Shown here: positions 25,924 through 34,158 of the stretch, one piece after another | Layout: every line of letters starts with the position of its first letter | Position numbering within the stretch: the stretch's first letter is position 1 | Source: an uncultured Bacteroidota bacterium | GTDB lineage: Bacteria > Bacteroidota > Bacteroidia > Bacteroidales > UBA12077 | Direction of reading: 5' to 3' | Assembly (NCBI GenBank): GCA_913055635.1 | Contig: CAJXLK010000009.1 | Span: 42,369 to 106,368 of the forward strand | Length of the DNA: 64,000 nt | Made by a program: the position numbers and the translations under genes | The notes under the pieces: model-generated | The model's input: the letters and a program-made list of their open reading frames with translations, nothing else | Databases searched by the model: none | Told to the model about the DNA's origin: nothing

Positions 25924-26027
25924 CGGGGGTGAAAAGTTGCTGACCCCGCTTAGCGGGGGTATGTGACCCCGCTTTATGTGACCCCGCTTAGCGGGGGTAG
26001 GAAGTTGCTGACCCCGCTAAGCGGGGT
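25912..26027. repeat. Palindrome cluster 3, overlapping the end of mpl
   Basis: Perfect palindromes at 25912-25930 (ACCCCCGCTTAGCGGGGGT), 25942-25960, 25980-25998 and 26010-26027, plus a half-site near 25965-25974. Central bases are T, T, T, A. A 15-base direct duplication (TATGTGACCCCGCTT) sits around the half-site, as from slippage. The first copy overlaps the last 12 bases of mpl and contains its stop codon. Confidence 0.9.
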
Positions 26028-26095
26028 AAAACTTGTTTTTGATCTGAATTTGTATTAATTTTTCACTTTCTATTAAGCAATTAAAATTTACGCCC

Positions 26096-26545
26096 ATGAG
26101 CAAGTTAACAATTAAAGAAATCAGAAATCCGGAGGATTTTGGAGAATTAACCAAACAGATGTTTGTCGATTTTTTATTTGAACACCTGGACCGTTTTGGC
26201 GACCCCAAGCCAGACATCGAAAAATCGATTGATTATGCATTCTCAAAATCAGAGGGCAAAGGTGGGTTTCTGCTGGCGGCCTACTATAATGATCAGCTGG
26301 TAGGTGGCCTGGTGATGAACAACACCGGGATGAGCGGATATGTACCTGAAAACATCCTGGTATATGTGGCCGTAAACTCTAAATACAGGGGAAAGGGTTT
26401 CGGAGAAGAAATCATTAAAAAATCATTTGAATTGGCCGATGGAGACATCAAGCTGCATGTGGAATATGACAATCCCGCCAAACGTCTCTATGAAAGGGTT
26501 GGCATGAAAACCAAATATGCAGAAATGCGGTATGAAAAAAAGTAG
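26096..26545 (+). CDS. GNAT family N-acetyltransferase
   Basis: 149 residues. The acetyl-CoA pyrophosphate loop is visible as KYRGKGFGEEIIKKSF (Q/RxxGxG/A pattern) after the LVYVAVNSKY strand; the C-terminal VEYDNPAKRLYERVGMKTKY is the usual GNAT ending. The acceptor is unknown. It begins 68 bases after palindrome cluster 3 and lies 61 bases before the racemase-like gene, from which it is separated by a GC-rich hairpin. Confidence 0.88.
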   Translation: MSKLTIKEIRNPEDFGELTKQMFVDFLFEHLDRFGDPKPDIEKSIDYAFSKSEGKGGFLLAAYYNDQLVGGLVMNNTGMSGYVPENILVYVAVNSKYRGKGFGEEIIKKSFELADGDIKLHVEYDNPAKRLYERVGMKTKYAEMRYEKK

Positions 26546-26556
26546 CAAATGAAAGG

Positions 26557-26592
26557 TGAGCCGGCTGCTCCCGCGCGCGGATCGCCGGCTCA
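26557..26592. other. GC-rich hairpin between GNAT and racemase genes
   Basis: TGAGCCGGC (26557-26565) pairs with GCCGGCTCA (26584-26592) across an 18-base loop containing GCGCGCG. It is followed by A-residues, not T, so it is not a plus-strand terminator. It lies just before the racemase start and could affect its expression. Confidence 0.5.
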
Positions 26593-26606
26593 AAAAATCA
26601 ACTCCC

Positions 26607-27704
26607 ATGGCAGAACTGGTTGTTAAAACCGATAACATCATTAAAAATATCCAAAAACTGGATGCCTATTTAAAAAAACGCAACATCCGCTGGAGTTTGG
26701 TGAGCAAAGTGCTTTCCGGAGATGAAGCGTTCCTCAGAAAGATCCTGACCGAGGATGTGGTTGAAAGGCTCCATTCAATCGGGGAATCAAGGTTGTCCAG
26801 CCTGAAGAACATCAAAAAAGTCAATCCCGAAATCACAACCATCTACATCAAACCCCCAGCTAAACAACTGGCTAAAAGCATCGTGGAATGTGCAGACATT
26901 TCGGTGAACACCAGCGCGGAAACCATTGAAACGCTCAACAAAGAAGCCAAAAAACAAAAAAAAGTTCACAAAGTCATCATCTTTATCGAGTTGGGTGAAT
27001 TGCGAGAAGGGGTGCTGCGGGAAAACATCGTCGAATTTTACAAACGGGTATTCAATCTTTCTCACATTGAAATCATCGGCATAGGTTCCAATTTAGGCTG
27101 TATGTACGGCATCGAGCCAACCTATGACAAGCTGGTTCAATTAAGCCTTTTCAAACAACTCTTGGAGGAGACCTTCAACAAAAAAATCGATCTGATATCG
27201 GGGGGAAGTTCCATCACCCTTCCCCTGATCAAGAAAAACCTGGTGCCTTCCTCAATCAATCATTTCCGCATTGGAGAGGCTGCATTTTTCGGAACCAGTC
27301 CGCTCGATGATAAACGTTTCAACGATCTCAGTACCGACACCTTTAGCCTGCATGCAAACATCATTGAAATGGAAGAAAAATGGAGCGTGCCCGACGGGGT
27401 GATTGGCGATGGCAACATAGGCCATACAGCTGATTCCAAACCGGAGGATGAATACTCCAAAACCTACCGGGCCATACTGGATTTCGGCTTACTCGATGTG
27501 GATGTCAATGATTTAAAAGTTAAGGACAAGAACATCAGCTTCATCGGCACCACTTCGGATATGACCGTCTATGACCTGGGCCAGAACCTGAATTCCAAAC
27601 TGAAACAAAAATACCAGGTGGGCAACAAAATGTTCTTCAAACCCAATTATATGGCTGTTGCCCGTTGTATGAACTCCAAGTTTGTGGACCTTAAAATCAA
27701 ATAG
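26607..27704 (+). CDS. Alanine/ornithine racemase-like PLP enzyme
   Basis: 365 residues from ATG 26607; a further in-frame start at 26556 would run through the hairpin and add a basic, unlikely N-terminus. It has the N-terminal TIM barrel of fold-type III PLP enzymes, with the lysine for the internal aldimine expected in WSLVSKVLSGD (near residue 29). GIGSNLGCMYG and SGGSSITLPL look like the phosphate-binding loops. Overall it resembles the YhfX/ornithine racemase branch rather than classical Alr. It could make a D-amino acid. The substrate is not assignable from sequence. Confidence 0.85.
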   Translation: MAELVVKTDNIIKNIQKLDAYLKKRNIRWSLVSKVLSGDEAFLRKILTEDVVERLHSIGESRLSSLKNIKKVNPEITTIYIKPPAKQLAKSIVECADISVNTSAETIETLNKEAKKQKKVHKVIIFIELGELREGVLRENIVEFYKRVFNLSHIEIIGIGSNLGCMYGIEPTYDKLVQLSLFKQLLEETFNKKIDLISGGSSITLPLIKKNLVPSSINHFRIGEAAFFGTSPLDDKRFNDLSTDTFSLHANIIEMEEKWSVPDGVIGDGNIGHTADSKPEDEYSKTYRAILDFGLLDVDVNDLKVKDKNISFIGTTSDMTVYDLGQNLNSKLKQKYQVGNKMFFKPNYMAVARCMNSKFVDLKIK

Positions 27705-27777
27705 CATCTCCATTTCATATCCGGCAAACGCAAAGTGAACGGGCCTTAAAAAAATGATAATTTTTTAGGGCATTTAT

Positions 27778-27807
27778 TTGCAAAAAAGATAAAAAGCCTT
27801 AGTTTTG
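27778..27807 (+). promoter_or_regulatory. Bacteroidota promoter for tRNA-Glu
   Basis: TTG at 27778-27780, a 19-base spacer, and TAGTTTTG at 27800-27807. Both boxes and spacing match the sigma-ABfr consensus. Transcription would start about 25 bases upstream of the tRNA. This is the best promoter match I found in the window. Confidence 0.75.
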
Positions 27808-27839
27808 CATCACCAATTTTGAGAATGTCATTGGTAAAC

Positions 27840-27911
27840 GGTCCGTTCGTCTAGGGGTTAGGACGCCAGGTTTTCATCCTGGTAACAGGGGTTCGATTCC
27901 CCTACGGACTG
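27840..27911 (+). tRNA. tRNA-Glu (anticodon TTC)
   Basis: 72 bases. The acceptor stem GGTCCGT pairs with ACGGACT (first pair G-T wobble) and the discriminator base is G. The anticodon stem CCAGG/CCTGG encloses loop TTTTCAT with anticodon TTC. The T arm is CAGGGGTTCGATTCCCCT. CCA is not encoded. It lies between the racemase gene and rpsT under its own promoter. Confidence 0.96.
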
Positions 27912-27945
27912 CTATTTTGTAAAAAATTAAATCAGGGAAAGAGCG

Positions 27946-28212
27946 ATGCCGAATCACAAGTCAGCAGTAAAACGTGTAAAACAAAATCGGAAAAGGAAGA
28001 TTCACAACAAGTATTACGCCAAGACGATGCGTAATGCGGTTAAGAAGCTGAGGAACACCACCGATAAGCAGGAAGCGGAAAAGAAGCTGCCTGAAGTGAC
28101 GGCAATGGTGGACAAGATGGCCAAAAAGAACATCATCCACAAAAACAAAGCCGCCAATCTCAAGAGCAGCCTCACCCTGCATGTTAATGAGCTGGGGAAA
28201 GAACAAGGCTAA
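27946..28212 (+). CDS. rpsT: 30S ribosomal protein S20
   Basis: 88 residues, very basic and helical, beginning MPNHKSAVKRVKQNRKRKIHN, the typical S20 start. Its C-terminus (KNIIHKNKAANLKSSLT) carries the conserved HKNKAAR-like motif. It binds 16S rRNA at the base of the small subunit. The start lies 34 bases after the tRNA, so it is probably on the same transcript. A strong terminator follows at 28251. Confidence 0.97.
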   Translation: MPNHKSAVKRVKQNRKRKIHNKYYAKTMRNAVKKLRNTTDKQEAEKKLPEVTAMVDKMAKKNIIHKNKAANLKSSLTLHVNELGKEQG

Positions 28213-28250
28213 CCAGCAAGCACCAGTATTCAATCAAGGTTTCAGATAAG

Positions 28251-28279
28251 AGGACATCCCAACGGATGTCCTTTTTTTG
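28251..28279 (+). terminator. Terminator after rpsT
   Basis: AGGACATCC (28251-28259) pairs with GGATGTCCT (28264-28272) with a 4-base loop, then a run of seven T. Confidence 0.9.
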
Positions 28280-28342
28280 TTGTATTTGGTGAATCGCTAC
28301 CGGCAGCCCCAACAAGGTAAGGAATAGCCCCTGCTTGCATAT

Positions 28343-28471
28343 ACTCCGCTAAGCGGGGTGGTTTCATATACTCCGCTAAGCGGGGTGTTTTTAAAGCGGG
28401 GTGTTTTATACTGTTGGCTCTCTCCGATTAGGGGAGTTTGTTTCGTTTTTTAGACCCCGCTAAGCGGGGTC
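28343..28471. repeat. Palindrome cluster 4 between rpsT and rodA
   Basis: Two slightly decayed copies ACTCCGCTAAGCGGGGT at 28343-28359 and 28370-28386, a half-site AAAGCGGGGTGT at about 28392-28403, and a complete copy GACCCCGCTAAGCGGGGTC at 28453-28471. All are A-centred. It fills the space between convergent genes. The last copy ends 11 bases from the rodA stop. Confidence 0.88.
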
Positions 28472-28481
28472 TCTTTTCAGG

Positions 28482-29906
28482 TCACCGCAGCACTTTTAGG
28501 CGGCTTACATCGAGTCGGATAAAGATGAAAAGCATGATGGTGAAGGCCCAAAGGGAGGATCCACCGTAACTTATAAAAGGCAAAGGGATGCCAATAACCG
28601 GTACCAGCCCGATGGTCATGCCAATGTTGATGACAAAGTGGAAAAACAACACCGACAGCACTCCATAGCCATAGATGCGGCTAAAAGTTGAACGCTGGCG
28701 TTCGGCAAGGAAAAGCAAACGCAACATCAAGGCAATAAAAAGCCCAATCAGCACAAAAGAACCAATGAATCCCCATTCTTCACCAATGGTACAAAAAATA
28801 AAATCGGTGCTCTGCTCGGGCACAAAATTATACTTGGTTTGGGTTCCATTCAAAAAGCCTTTCCCGGTCAACTGCCCCGAGCCAATGGCAATCTTCGACT
28901 GGTTTACATTATATCCGGCCCCCAGGGGATCGGAGCTTAGCCCCAAGAGTTGATTGATCCGCTTTTGCTGGTGGGATCCCAGGAAATTGTTAAACACATG
29001 ATCCACCGAATAGGTCAGCCCGATGGAACCAAAAAGCAGCAGCAACAACAGGGCTACTTTGGGTATTTTATACCAGTAGGCCATGATCAGGTAAAAAATA
29101 CTGGAAAAAACCAGCGCGCCAAGGATGATGAAATACATTGGAACATTGAGGTGGAAAAAATGATCAATTCCGTAGAACAACCCCCCGGATCCGGCCAGGA
29201 TAAGGGCCGAAACCATGACATATTTAAACCTTTTATTGAGAATCCAAAGTACGATCAGAGCCAGGCCAATGGTTCCGAATATGACAAATAATTTTTCCAA
29301 AACGAGGGCCAGGACAAAAAGGGCTATCACATAGAACCCAAAAAGGAGGACCCCAAAGGACAATCCCTGGCGATAAAGCACCAGGACAAAGGCAAAAAAC
29401 ACCAGGGCCGAGCCGGCATCATTTTGAAGCAATATAATGGTGGCCGGAAGCAAAACGATCGTGGCCACCCAGAGGTAAGTGCGAAAACTCTTCAGGCTGA
29501 CATTCTGGGAGCTCAGATATCGGGCAAGGGCCAGGGCAGTGGTTATTTTGGCAAACTCGGCCGGCTGAAACCGCACATTTCCAAATTCGAGCCATGCCCG
29601 GGATCCGTGAATTTCAGTACCGAAAAGGGTGACGAAAATCAACAGGAACAAAATGACAAAATGCAGGAAGTAAGCGAAAAAAGAGTAAAAATTGCTGTCG
29701 ATGATCATGATGAAGATGGCAATGACAAAGGCTGCCACAATCCAGATCATTTGTTTGCCGTAACGCTGAGTAAAATCAAAAATGCTTTGATGCTCTTCAT
29801 TATAGACGGCCGAATAGATATTGATCCATCCCAGGAACACCAGGATCAAATAGAGTACCACAGTGAGCCAGTCGATATTGGTCCAGACATTAATCCTGCG
29901 TTTCAT
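28482..29906 (-). CDS. rodA: Rod shape-determining protein RodA (SEDS glycosyltransferase)
   Basis: 474 residues with about 12 hydrophobic spans. SEDS family hallmarks are visible: FAKITTALALARYLS, the extracellular GSGQLTGKG and VPEQSTDFIF with the catalytic Asp region, and the terminal IPLPFISYGGSSLW. RodA polymerises glycan strands for lateral wall growth together with PBP2 (mrdA), whose end overlaps its start by 17 bases. It is about 100 residues longer than E. coli RodA, with extra hydrophobic segments in the middle (about 200-290), as is usual in Bacteroidota. It is the last gene of the minus-strand purH-mre operon. Confidence 0.96.
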   Translation of the reverse strand: MKRRINVWTNIDWLTVVLYLILVFLGWINIYSAVYNEEHQSIFDFTQRYGKQMIWIVAAFVIAIFIMIIDSNFYSFFAYFLHFVILFLLIFVTLFGTEIHGSRAWLEFGNVRFQPAEFAKITTALALARYLSSQNVSLKSFRTYLWVATIVLLPATIILLQNDAGSALVFFAFVLVLYRQGLSFGVLLFGFYVIALFVLALVLEKLFVIFGTIGLALIVLWILNKRFKYVMVSALILAGSGGLFYGIDHFFHLNVPMYFIILGALVFSSIFYLIMAYWYKIPKVALLLLLLFGSIGLTYSVDHVFNNFLGSHQQKRINQLLGLSSDPLGAGYNVNQSKIAIGSGQLTGKGFLNGTQTKYNFVPEQSTDFIFCTIGEEWGFIGSFVLIGLFIALMLRLLFLAERQRSTFSRIYGYGVLSVLFFHFVINIGMTIGLVPVIGIPLPFISYGGSSLWAFTIMLFIFIRLDVSRLKVLR

Positions 29907-31749
29907 CTTCCTCCTTTCTGTGTTTAATCAGGTTGGCCTCGACCACATAATCCTCCCACCACTGGACGGATATGGAGCCGGTCAGGTATTTTTCAATCAT
30001 CAGTTTGGCGGCGGGTGCGGCCCAGGTTGCACCAAAGCCTCCGTTTTCAAAATAGACCGCCAGGGCGATCTGGGGGTCTTCTTTGGGAGCGAAGGCGATA
30101 AATATGGAATGGTCTTTACCGTGGGGATTTTGGGCGGTACCGGTTTTGCCACACACGGTAATGCTATCGAGCCTGGCGGTGCGGGCTGTACTGCCACTTC
30201 CAGGCGGGCCATTAACAGCCAGCTCCATGCCACGGATCACCTCTTCAAAATAGGTCGAATCGATCATGATCTGGTTCTTCTCACGAAAACGTGCATCAAT
30301 ACGTTGTTCTCCTTTCACCTCCCTGACCACATGGGGGGTATAATAATAGCCCCGGTTGGCCACTGCCGAAGTCATATTGGCCATTTGCAGGGGGGTAATG
30401 CCCAATTCTCCCTGGCCGATTGCCAGGCTGATCACATTGAGGTAGCCCCAGCGATCCTTTCCGTAATACCGGTTGTAATAATCCACACCGGGCAAAAAAC
30501 CTGAAACCTCATTGGGTAGATCCACATTCAGCTTATGCCCGAAACCAAAAGACTCGAGATACCCCTTCCAGTTGGTAAAGGCCTGGGAAATGCTTGCGAA
30601 TTGATCATCCTGCATGATCCGCTTAAACACATTGGCATAATAAGTATTACAGGAAACCTGGATCGATTCGATGAAATCCACCGGAGAAGGGTGGTTGTGA
30701 CAGCCCATATGAAAATTTCCCGAATAGAAGCCCCCATGACAAGAGTAGGTGGTGGACGGGAAAACAACCTCTTCCTGCCGGCCAATCAAAGCATTGATCA
30801 CCTTGAAGGTGGAGCCCGGCGGATAGCGGGCCATTAAACCCCGGTTAAACAAAGGTTTGAGTGTATCGTTCTTGAGTTTCTGGTAATTTTTGCTGCGGGG
30901 TCGCCCTACCAATAAAGCCGGATCATAACCCGGGGAAGATACCATCGCCAGTATTTCCCCACTCGAAGGCTCAATGGCAACAATGCTGCCGATTTTGTTT
31001 TTCATCAATTTTTCCCCATACCGTTGCAAATCCATATCAATGGACGAGACAATGTTGGTACCCACCTGGGCTTCTTTGTCATACTGGCCATCCTGATAGG
31101 ATCCCTTGATGCGGTTGTGCACATCCACCAGATAGATCTTTACGCCCTTTTCCCCCCTCAGTACCGGTTCATAGGACTTCTCCATGCCACTGACCCCGAC
31201 ATAATCGCCCGATTTGTAGTAGGAACTGGTATCCACCAGTTTGTCACTGACCTCTCCTACATAGCCCAACAGATGGGCGGCACTGGAATATTTGTACTTA
31301 CGTACGGTTCGGGGCTGAACAAAAAAACCGGGAAACTGATACATTTGTTCCTGCAGCCGGGCATAAGTCTCGGCCGAAACCAGCTTAAGCACCACCGAAG
31401 GTTTATACCTGGAATAGGCTTTTGCCGCCTGCAGCTTTTGGCTAAGGTATTGCTTTTCAATATTGAGCAGGTTACAGAGTTCGGTGGTATCAAAAGCCTG
31501 GAGATGACGGGGATTAACCATGATATCGTAGGCGGCCTGGTTATAAACCAGCAATTCTCCATCCCGGTCATAGATCAATCCGCGGGCCGGATACTGGGTG
31601 ATGCGCCGTACCACATTGTTGGTGGCGGCCGGGGTATAATCAGAGCTGACCACCTGGATCAGAAAAAGCTTCACCAGGAAAATCAGGGCCACCAAAACAA
31701 TCAGGAAGGCAATGATATTTCTTCGGACAGCATAGGTATCTAAAGCCAA
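29890..31749 (-). CDS. mrdA: Penicillin-binding protein 2 (elongasome transpeptidase)
   Basis: 619 residues. An N-terminal membrane anchor (about 11-30) is followed by the dimerisation domain (RGLIYDRDGELLVYN) and a transpeptidase domain with STFK (Ser313, Lys316), SCN (366-368) and KTGTAQ near residue 540. It crosslinks peptidoglycan during rod elongation and works with RodA, MreC and MreD. The start is a TTG codon at 31747-31749; no nearby in-frame ATG is present. It begins 6 bases after the mreD stop and overlaps rodA. Confidence 0.95.
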   Translation of the reverse strand: MALDTYAVRRNIIAFLIVLVALIFLVKLFLIQVVSSDYTPAATNNVVRRITQYPARGLIYDRDGELLVYNQAAYDIMVNPRHLQAFDTTELCNLLNIEKQYLSQKLQAAKAYSRYKPSVVLKLVSAETYARLQEQMYQFPGFFVQPRTVRKYKYSSAAHLLGYVGEVSDKLVDTSSYYKSGDYVGVSGMEKSYEPVLRGEKGVKIYLVDVHNRIKGSYQDGQYDKEAQVGTNIVSSIDMDLQRYGEKLMKNKIGSIVAIEPSSGEILAMVSSPGYDPALLVGRPRSKNYQKLKNDTLKPLFNRGLMARYPPGSTFKVINALIGRQEEVVFPSTTYSCHGGFYSGNFHMGCHNHPSPVDFIESIQVSCNTYYANVFKRIMQDDQFASISQAFTNWKGYLESFGFGHKLNVDLPNEVSGFLPGVDYYNRYYGKDRWGYLNVISLAIGQGELGITPLQMANMTSAVANRGYYYTPHVVREVKGEQRIDARFREKNQIMIDSTYFEEVIRGMELAVNGPPGSGSTARTARLDSITVCGKTGTAQNPHGKDHSIFIAFAPKEDPQIALAVYFENGGFGATWAAPAAKLMIEKYLTGSISVQWWEDYVVEANLIKHRKEEDETQD

Positions 31750-31755
31750 AACGCG

Positions 31756-32259
31756 CTATTTTTTAATAAACACCTTGATCAGCAGGATCAGGATCAGTGA
31801 AAACAGGCCACTCAGCAAGGCACGGGCCAGGGTCTGAAAGAAAAGATCCATTTTGAAGACCTCCACATAAAATAAAAACAAATGATGAAGCAAAATTAGT
31901 ATACCTGCATATCGAAAATACCACCTAAAACCATAATCCCTGACAGACGGGTAGGTTTCGAGCTGGTACCCGTCGCGCGGTTCCACCGATCGCAGGACAA
32001 ACGGGCGCATAAAAGCCATAAAGACACAGGCAGAGGCGTGCATGCCCACAGTATGGGTGAACAGATCCACACTGATCCCCAACACAAATCCCAAAGCCAG
32101 CAGTCCCCATTTGGGGGTCTCAAAAGGCAGGCTGAGCAAGAAAAGAATGTAGATGTAAGGATTTAAATATCCGCTAAACTGAACGTTATTCAACAGCAAC
32201 ACCTGAATCAGCACCAGGATCACAAAGCTCAGTATGTAGCGGGGCAAATAATTGATCAT
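31756..32259 (-). CDS. mreD: Rod shape-determining protein MreD
   Basis: 167 residues with five to six hydrophobic segments; hydrophobicity and gene position identify it, as MreD sequences are poorly conserved. LALGFVLGISVDLFTHTVGMHASACVFMAF is the typical GxxxDLFSxxxG-like region. It is an inner-membrane part of the elongasome. The start ATG overlaps the mreC stop by four bases (ATGA), so the two are translationally coupled. Confidence 0.93.
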   Translation of the reverse strand: MINYLPRYILSFVILVLIQVLLLNNVQFSGYLNPYIYILFLLSLPFETPKWGLLALGFVLGISVDLFTHTVGMHASACVFMAFMRPFVLRSVEPRDGYQLETYPSVRDYGFRWYFRYAGILILLHHLFLFYVEVFKMDLFFQTLARALLSGLFSLILILLIKVFIKK

Positions 32260-33080
32260 TGCTTCACTTCCTTTTCCAGCTGGTTTTGTTCTTCTTTGAG
32301 CAAATTCTTCACCACATAAACGGTGTTCAATTTCTTAAAATCGGTGGAAAGCCGCACCTGCACCTCATAAAAACGCCCGCCTTTTTCCTCAAAATCTTCC
32401 ACATAGCCAATCGGAACCCCCTCGGGAAATATGGCCGAATAGCCGCTGGTAGTGACCGTATCCCCCTGGCTGAGCCGGGCATGAAGGGGTATATCCATCA
32501 GCCTTGCATACCGATAATCGCCGCCAGTCCAGTTCAACGGTCCATAATAACCACTGGCGGAAAGTTCGGCACTCACCCGCAATTCACTGTTAAGCAAAGA
32601 AATAACGGTTGAAAAGTTTTCTGAAACACCCTGAACCACCCCGACAATTCCATCGCTGGATATCACCCCCATCTCAGGTTCAACTCCCTGGGCAGATCCC
32701 TGATCCAGGGTAATGTAGTTGTGTTGTTTATTGACCGAATTGTTAATCACCCGGGCCGTCAAATAATAATATTGCTGGTTATGGGTGGTATCAACTTTCT
32801 TTCTAAACGTATCGGGCTGTTGCTGCAGATTGGAAGCAATAAAATTTCTCAAATATTCATTTTCCTCCCGGAGTTTTTCATTTTTCTCTTGCAGGCGAAG
32901 GTATTGCTCGATTTCCATGCCCTGCTCATAAAATTTGCCTTTCAGGGTTCGGGTGAACTGAACGAAACGGGTGTTCTGGTAGTTGTTGTTCTGCAACAGC
33001 AGGGTCAGGGCCAGAGCCTCAAAGAGGATAAACAGCAAAACAAAATGGTACTTCAGTAAGAACCTCAATAAGTTATGCAT
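32256..33080 (-). CDS. mreC: Rod shape-determining protein MreC
   Basis: 274 residues. An N-terminal transmembrane helix (about 10-28) precedes a coiled coil (about 55-85, EKNEKLREENEYLRN) and the beta-barrel MreC domain (ARVINNSVNKQHNYITLDQGS, GVISSDGIVGVVQ). It is a periplasmic scaffold that activates PBP2-RodA. It is encoded between mreB (18-base gap) and mreD (overlap). Confidence 0.95.
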   Translation of the reverse strand: MHNLLRFLLKYHFVLLFILFEALALTLLLQNNNYQNTRFVQFTRTLKGKFYEQGMEIEQYLRLQEKNEKLREENEYLRNFIASNLQQQPDTFRKKVDTTHNQQYYYLTARVINNSVNKQHNYITLDQGSAQGVEPEMGVISSDGIVGVVQGVSENFSTVISLLNSELRVSAELSASGYYGPLNWTGGDYRYARLMDIPLHARLSQGDTVTTSGYSAIFPEGVPIGYVEDFEEKGGRFYEVQVRLSTDFKKLNTVYVVKNLLKEEQNQLEKEVKQ

Positions 33081-33098
33081 AGGCTAACTCCTGAAATC

Positions 33099-34121
33099 CT
33101 ATCTCATCAGGAATGAAAAATTCTCGACATTTTTCAGGGCAATGCCTGTTCCACGGGCCACGGCATGAAGGGGGTCATCGGCTACGTGAAATTTAATGCC
33201 GATTTTATCGGTCAGGCGTTTGTCGAGTCCGCGCATCAGGGCCCCTCCTCCGGTTAGGAAGATGCCTTCATTGACGATATCGCCGTAGAGTTCAGGGGGT
33301 GTTTGTTCGAGCACACTCAAGACCGCCGTTTCCACTTTGTTGATGGATTTATCCAGGCAATGGGCGATTTCCTGGTAGGAAATGGGAATTTCCACCGGCA
33401 TGGCGGTCATCAGGTTCGGGCCGCGCACCACATAATCTTCGGGGGGATTTTCCAGGTCGGTCAGGGCCGAGCCCACATGTATTTTAATCTCTTCGGCTGT
33501 GCGTTCTCCAATCTTGATGTTGTGCTGATGCCTCATATAAGATTGAATATCAGCGGTGAAGCTGTCTCCGGCAATGCGAATGGATTTGTTACAAACAATG
33601 CCGCCCAGGGCAATCACTGCCACTTCAGTGGTACCCCCTCCGATATCAACCACCATGCTGCCGGAAGGCTCTTCCACGTCGATGCCCATGCCAATGGCAG
33701 CGGCCATGGGTTCATAAATCAGGTAGACATCCCTGCCACCAGCATGTTCAGAACTGTCCCTAACGGCACGAATCTCCACTTCGGTACTTCCCGAGGGAAT
33801 ACATACCACCATCCTCAGGGTCGGGGCAAAAAACTGGGTACGGCGATTCACCATCTTGATCATCCCGCGAATCATCTGCTCGGCAGCATTAAAATCAGCG
33901 ATGACGCCATCCTTTAGGGGTCGAACGGTCTTAATGTTCATGTGGGTTTTTCCATGCATCTGCCGCGCCTTTTCACCAATGGCAACCAGCTTGCCGCTGC
34001 TCTGCTCAATGGCTACAATCGAAGGTTCGTCGACGACCACTTTGTCATTATGGATGATGATGGTGTTGGCGGTGCCCAGGTCAATAGCATACTCCTGAGT
34101 GAATAGTGAAAATAGTCCCAT
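33099..34121 (-). CDS. mreB: Actin-like rod shape protein MreB
   Basis: 340 residues, typical MreB length. Actin-fold ATP-binding motifs are DLGTANTII (phosphate 1), VDIGGGTTEVAVI (phosphate 2) and LTGGGALMRGLD (adenosine). Membrane-bound filaments of MreB direct lateral wall synthesis. It heads the morphogenesis part of the minus-strand operon, 37 bases after purH, and probably shares the purH transcript. Confidence 0.97.
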   Translation of the reverse strand: MGLFSLFTQEYAIDLGTANTIIIHNDKVVVDEPSIVAIEQSSGKLVAIGEKARQMHGKTHMNIKTVRPLKDGVIADFNAAEQMIRGMIKMVNRRTQFFAPTLRMVVCIPSGSTEVEIRAVRDSSEHAGGRDVYLIYEPMAAAIGMGIDVEEPSGSMVVDIGGGTTEVAVIALGGIVCNKSIRIAGDSFTADIQSYMRHQHNIKIGERTAEEIKIHVGSALTDLENPPEDYVVRGPNLMTAMPVEIPISYQEIAHCLDKSINKVETAVLSVLEQTPPELYGDIVNEGIFLTGGGALMRGLDKRLTDKIGIKFHVADDPLHAVARGTGIALKNVENFSFLMR

Positions 34122-34158
34122 TGTGGTTATTCTGAGTTTTTATCATTACTTAATTGGA

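Noticed and set aside
26557..26592. Rho-independent terminator for the GNAT gene
   Set aside because: The stem is strong but followed by A-residues rather than T, so a plus-strand terminator is not supported.
27840..27911. tRNA acting as an integration site
   Set aside because: No duplicated tRNA 3' end and no integrase gene nearby.
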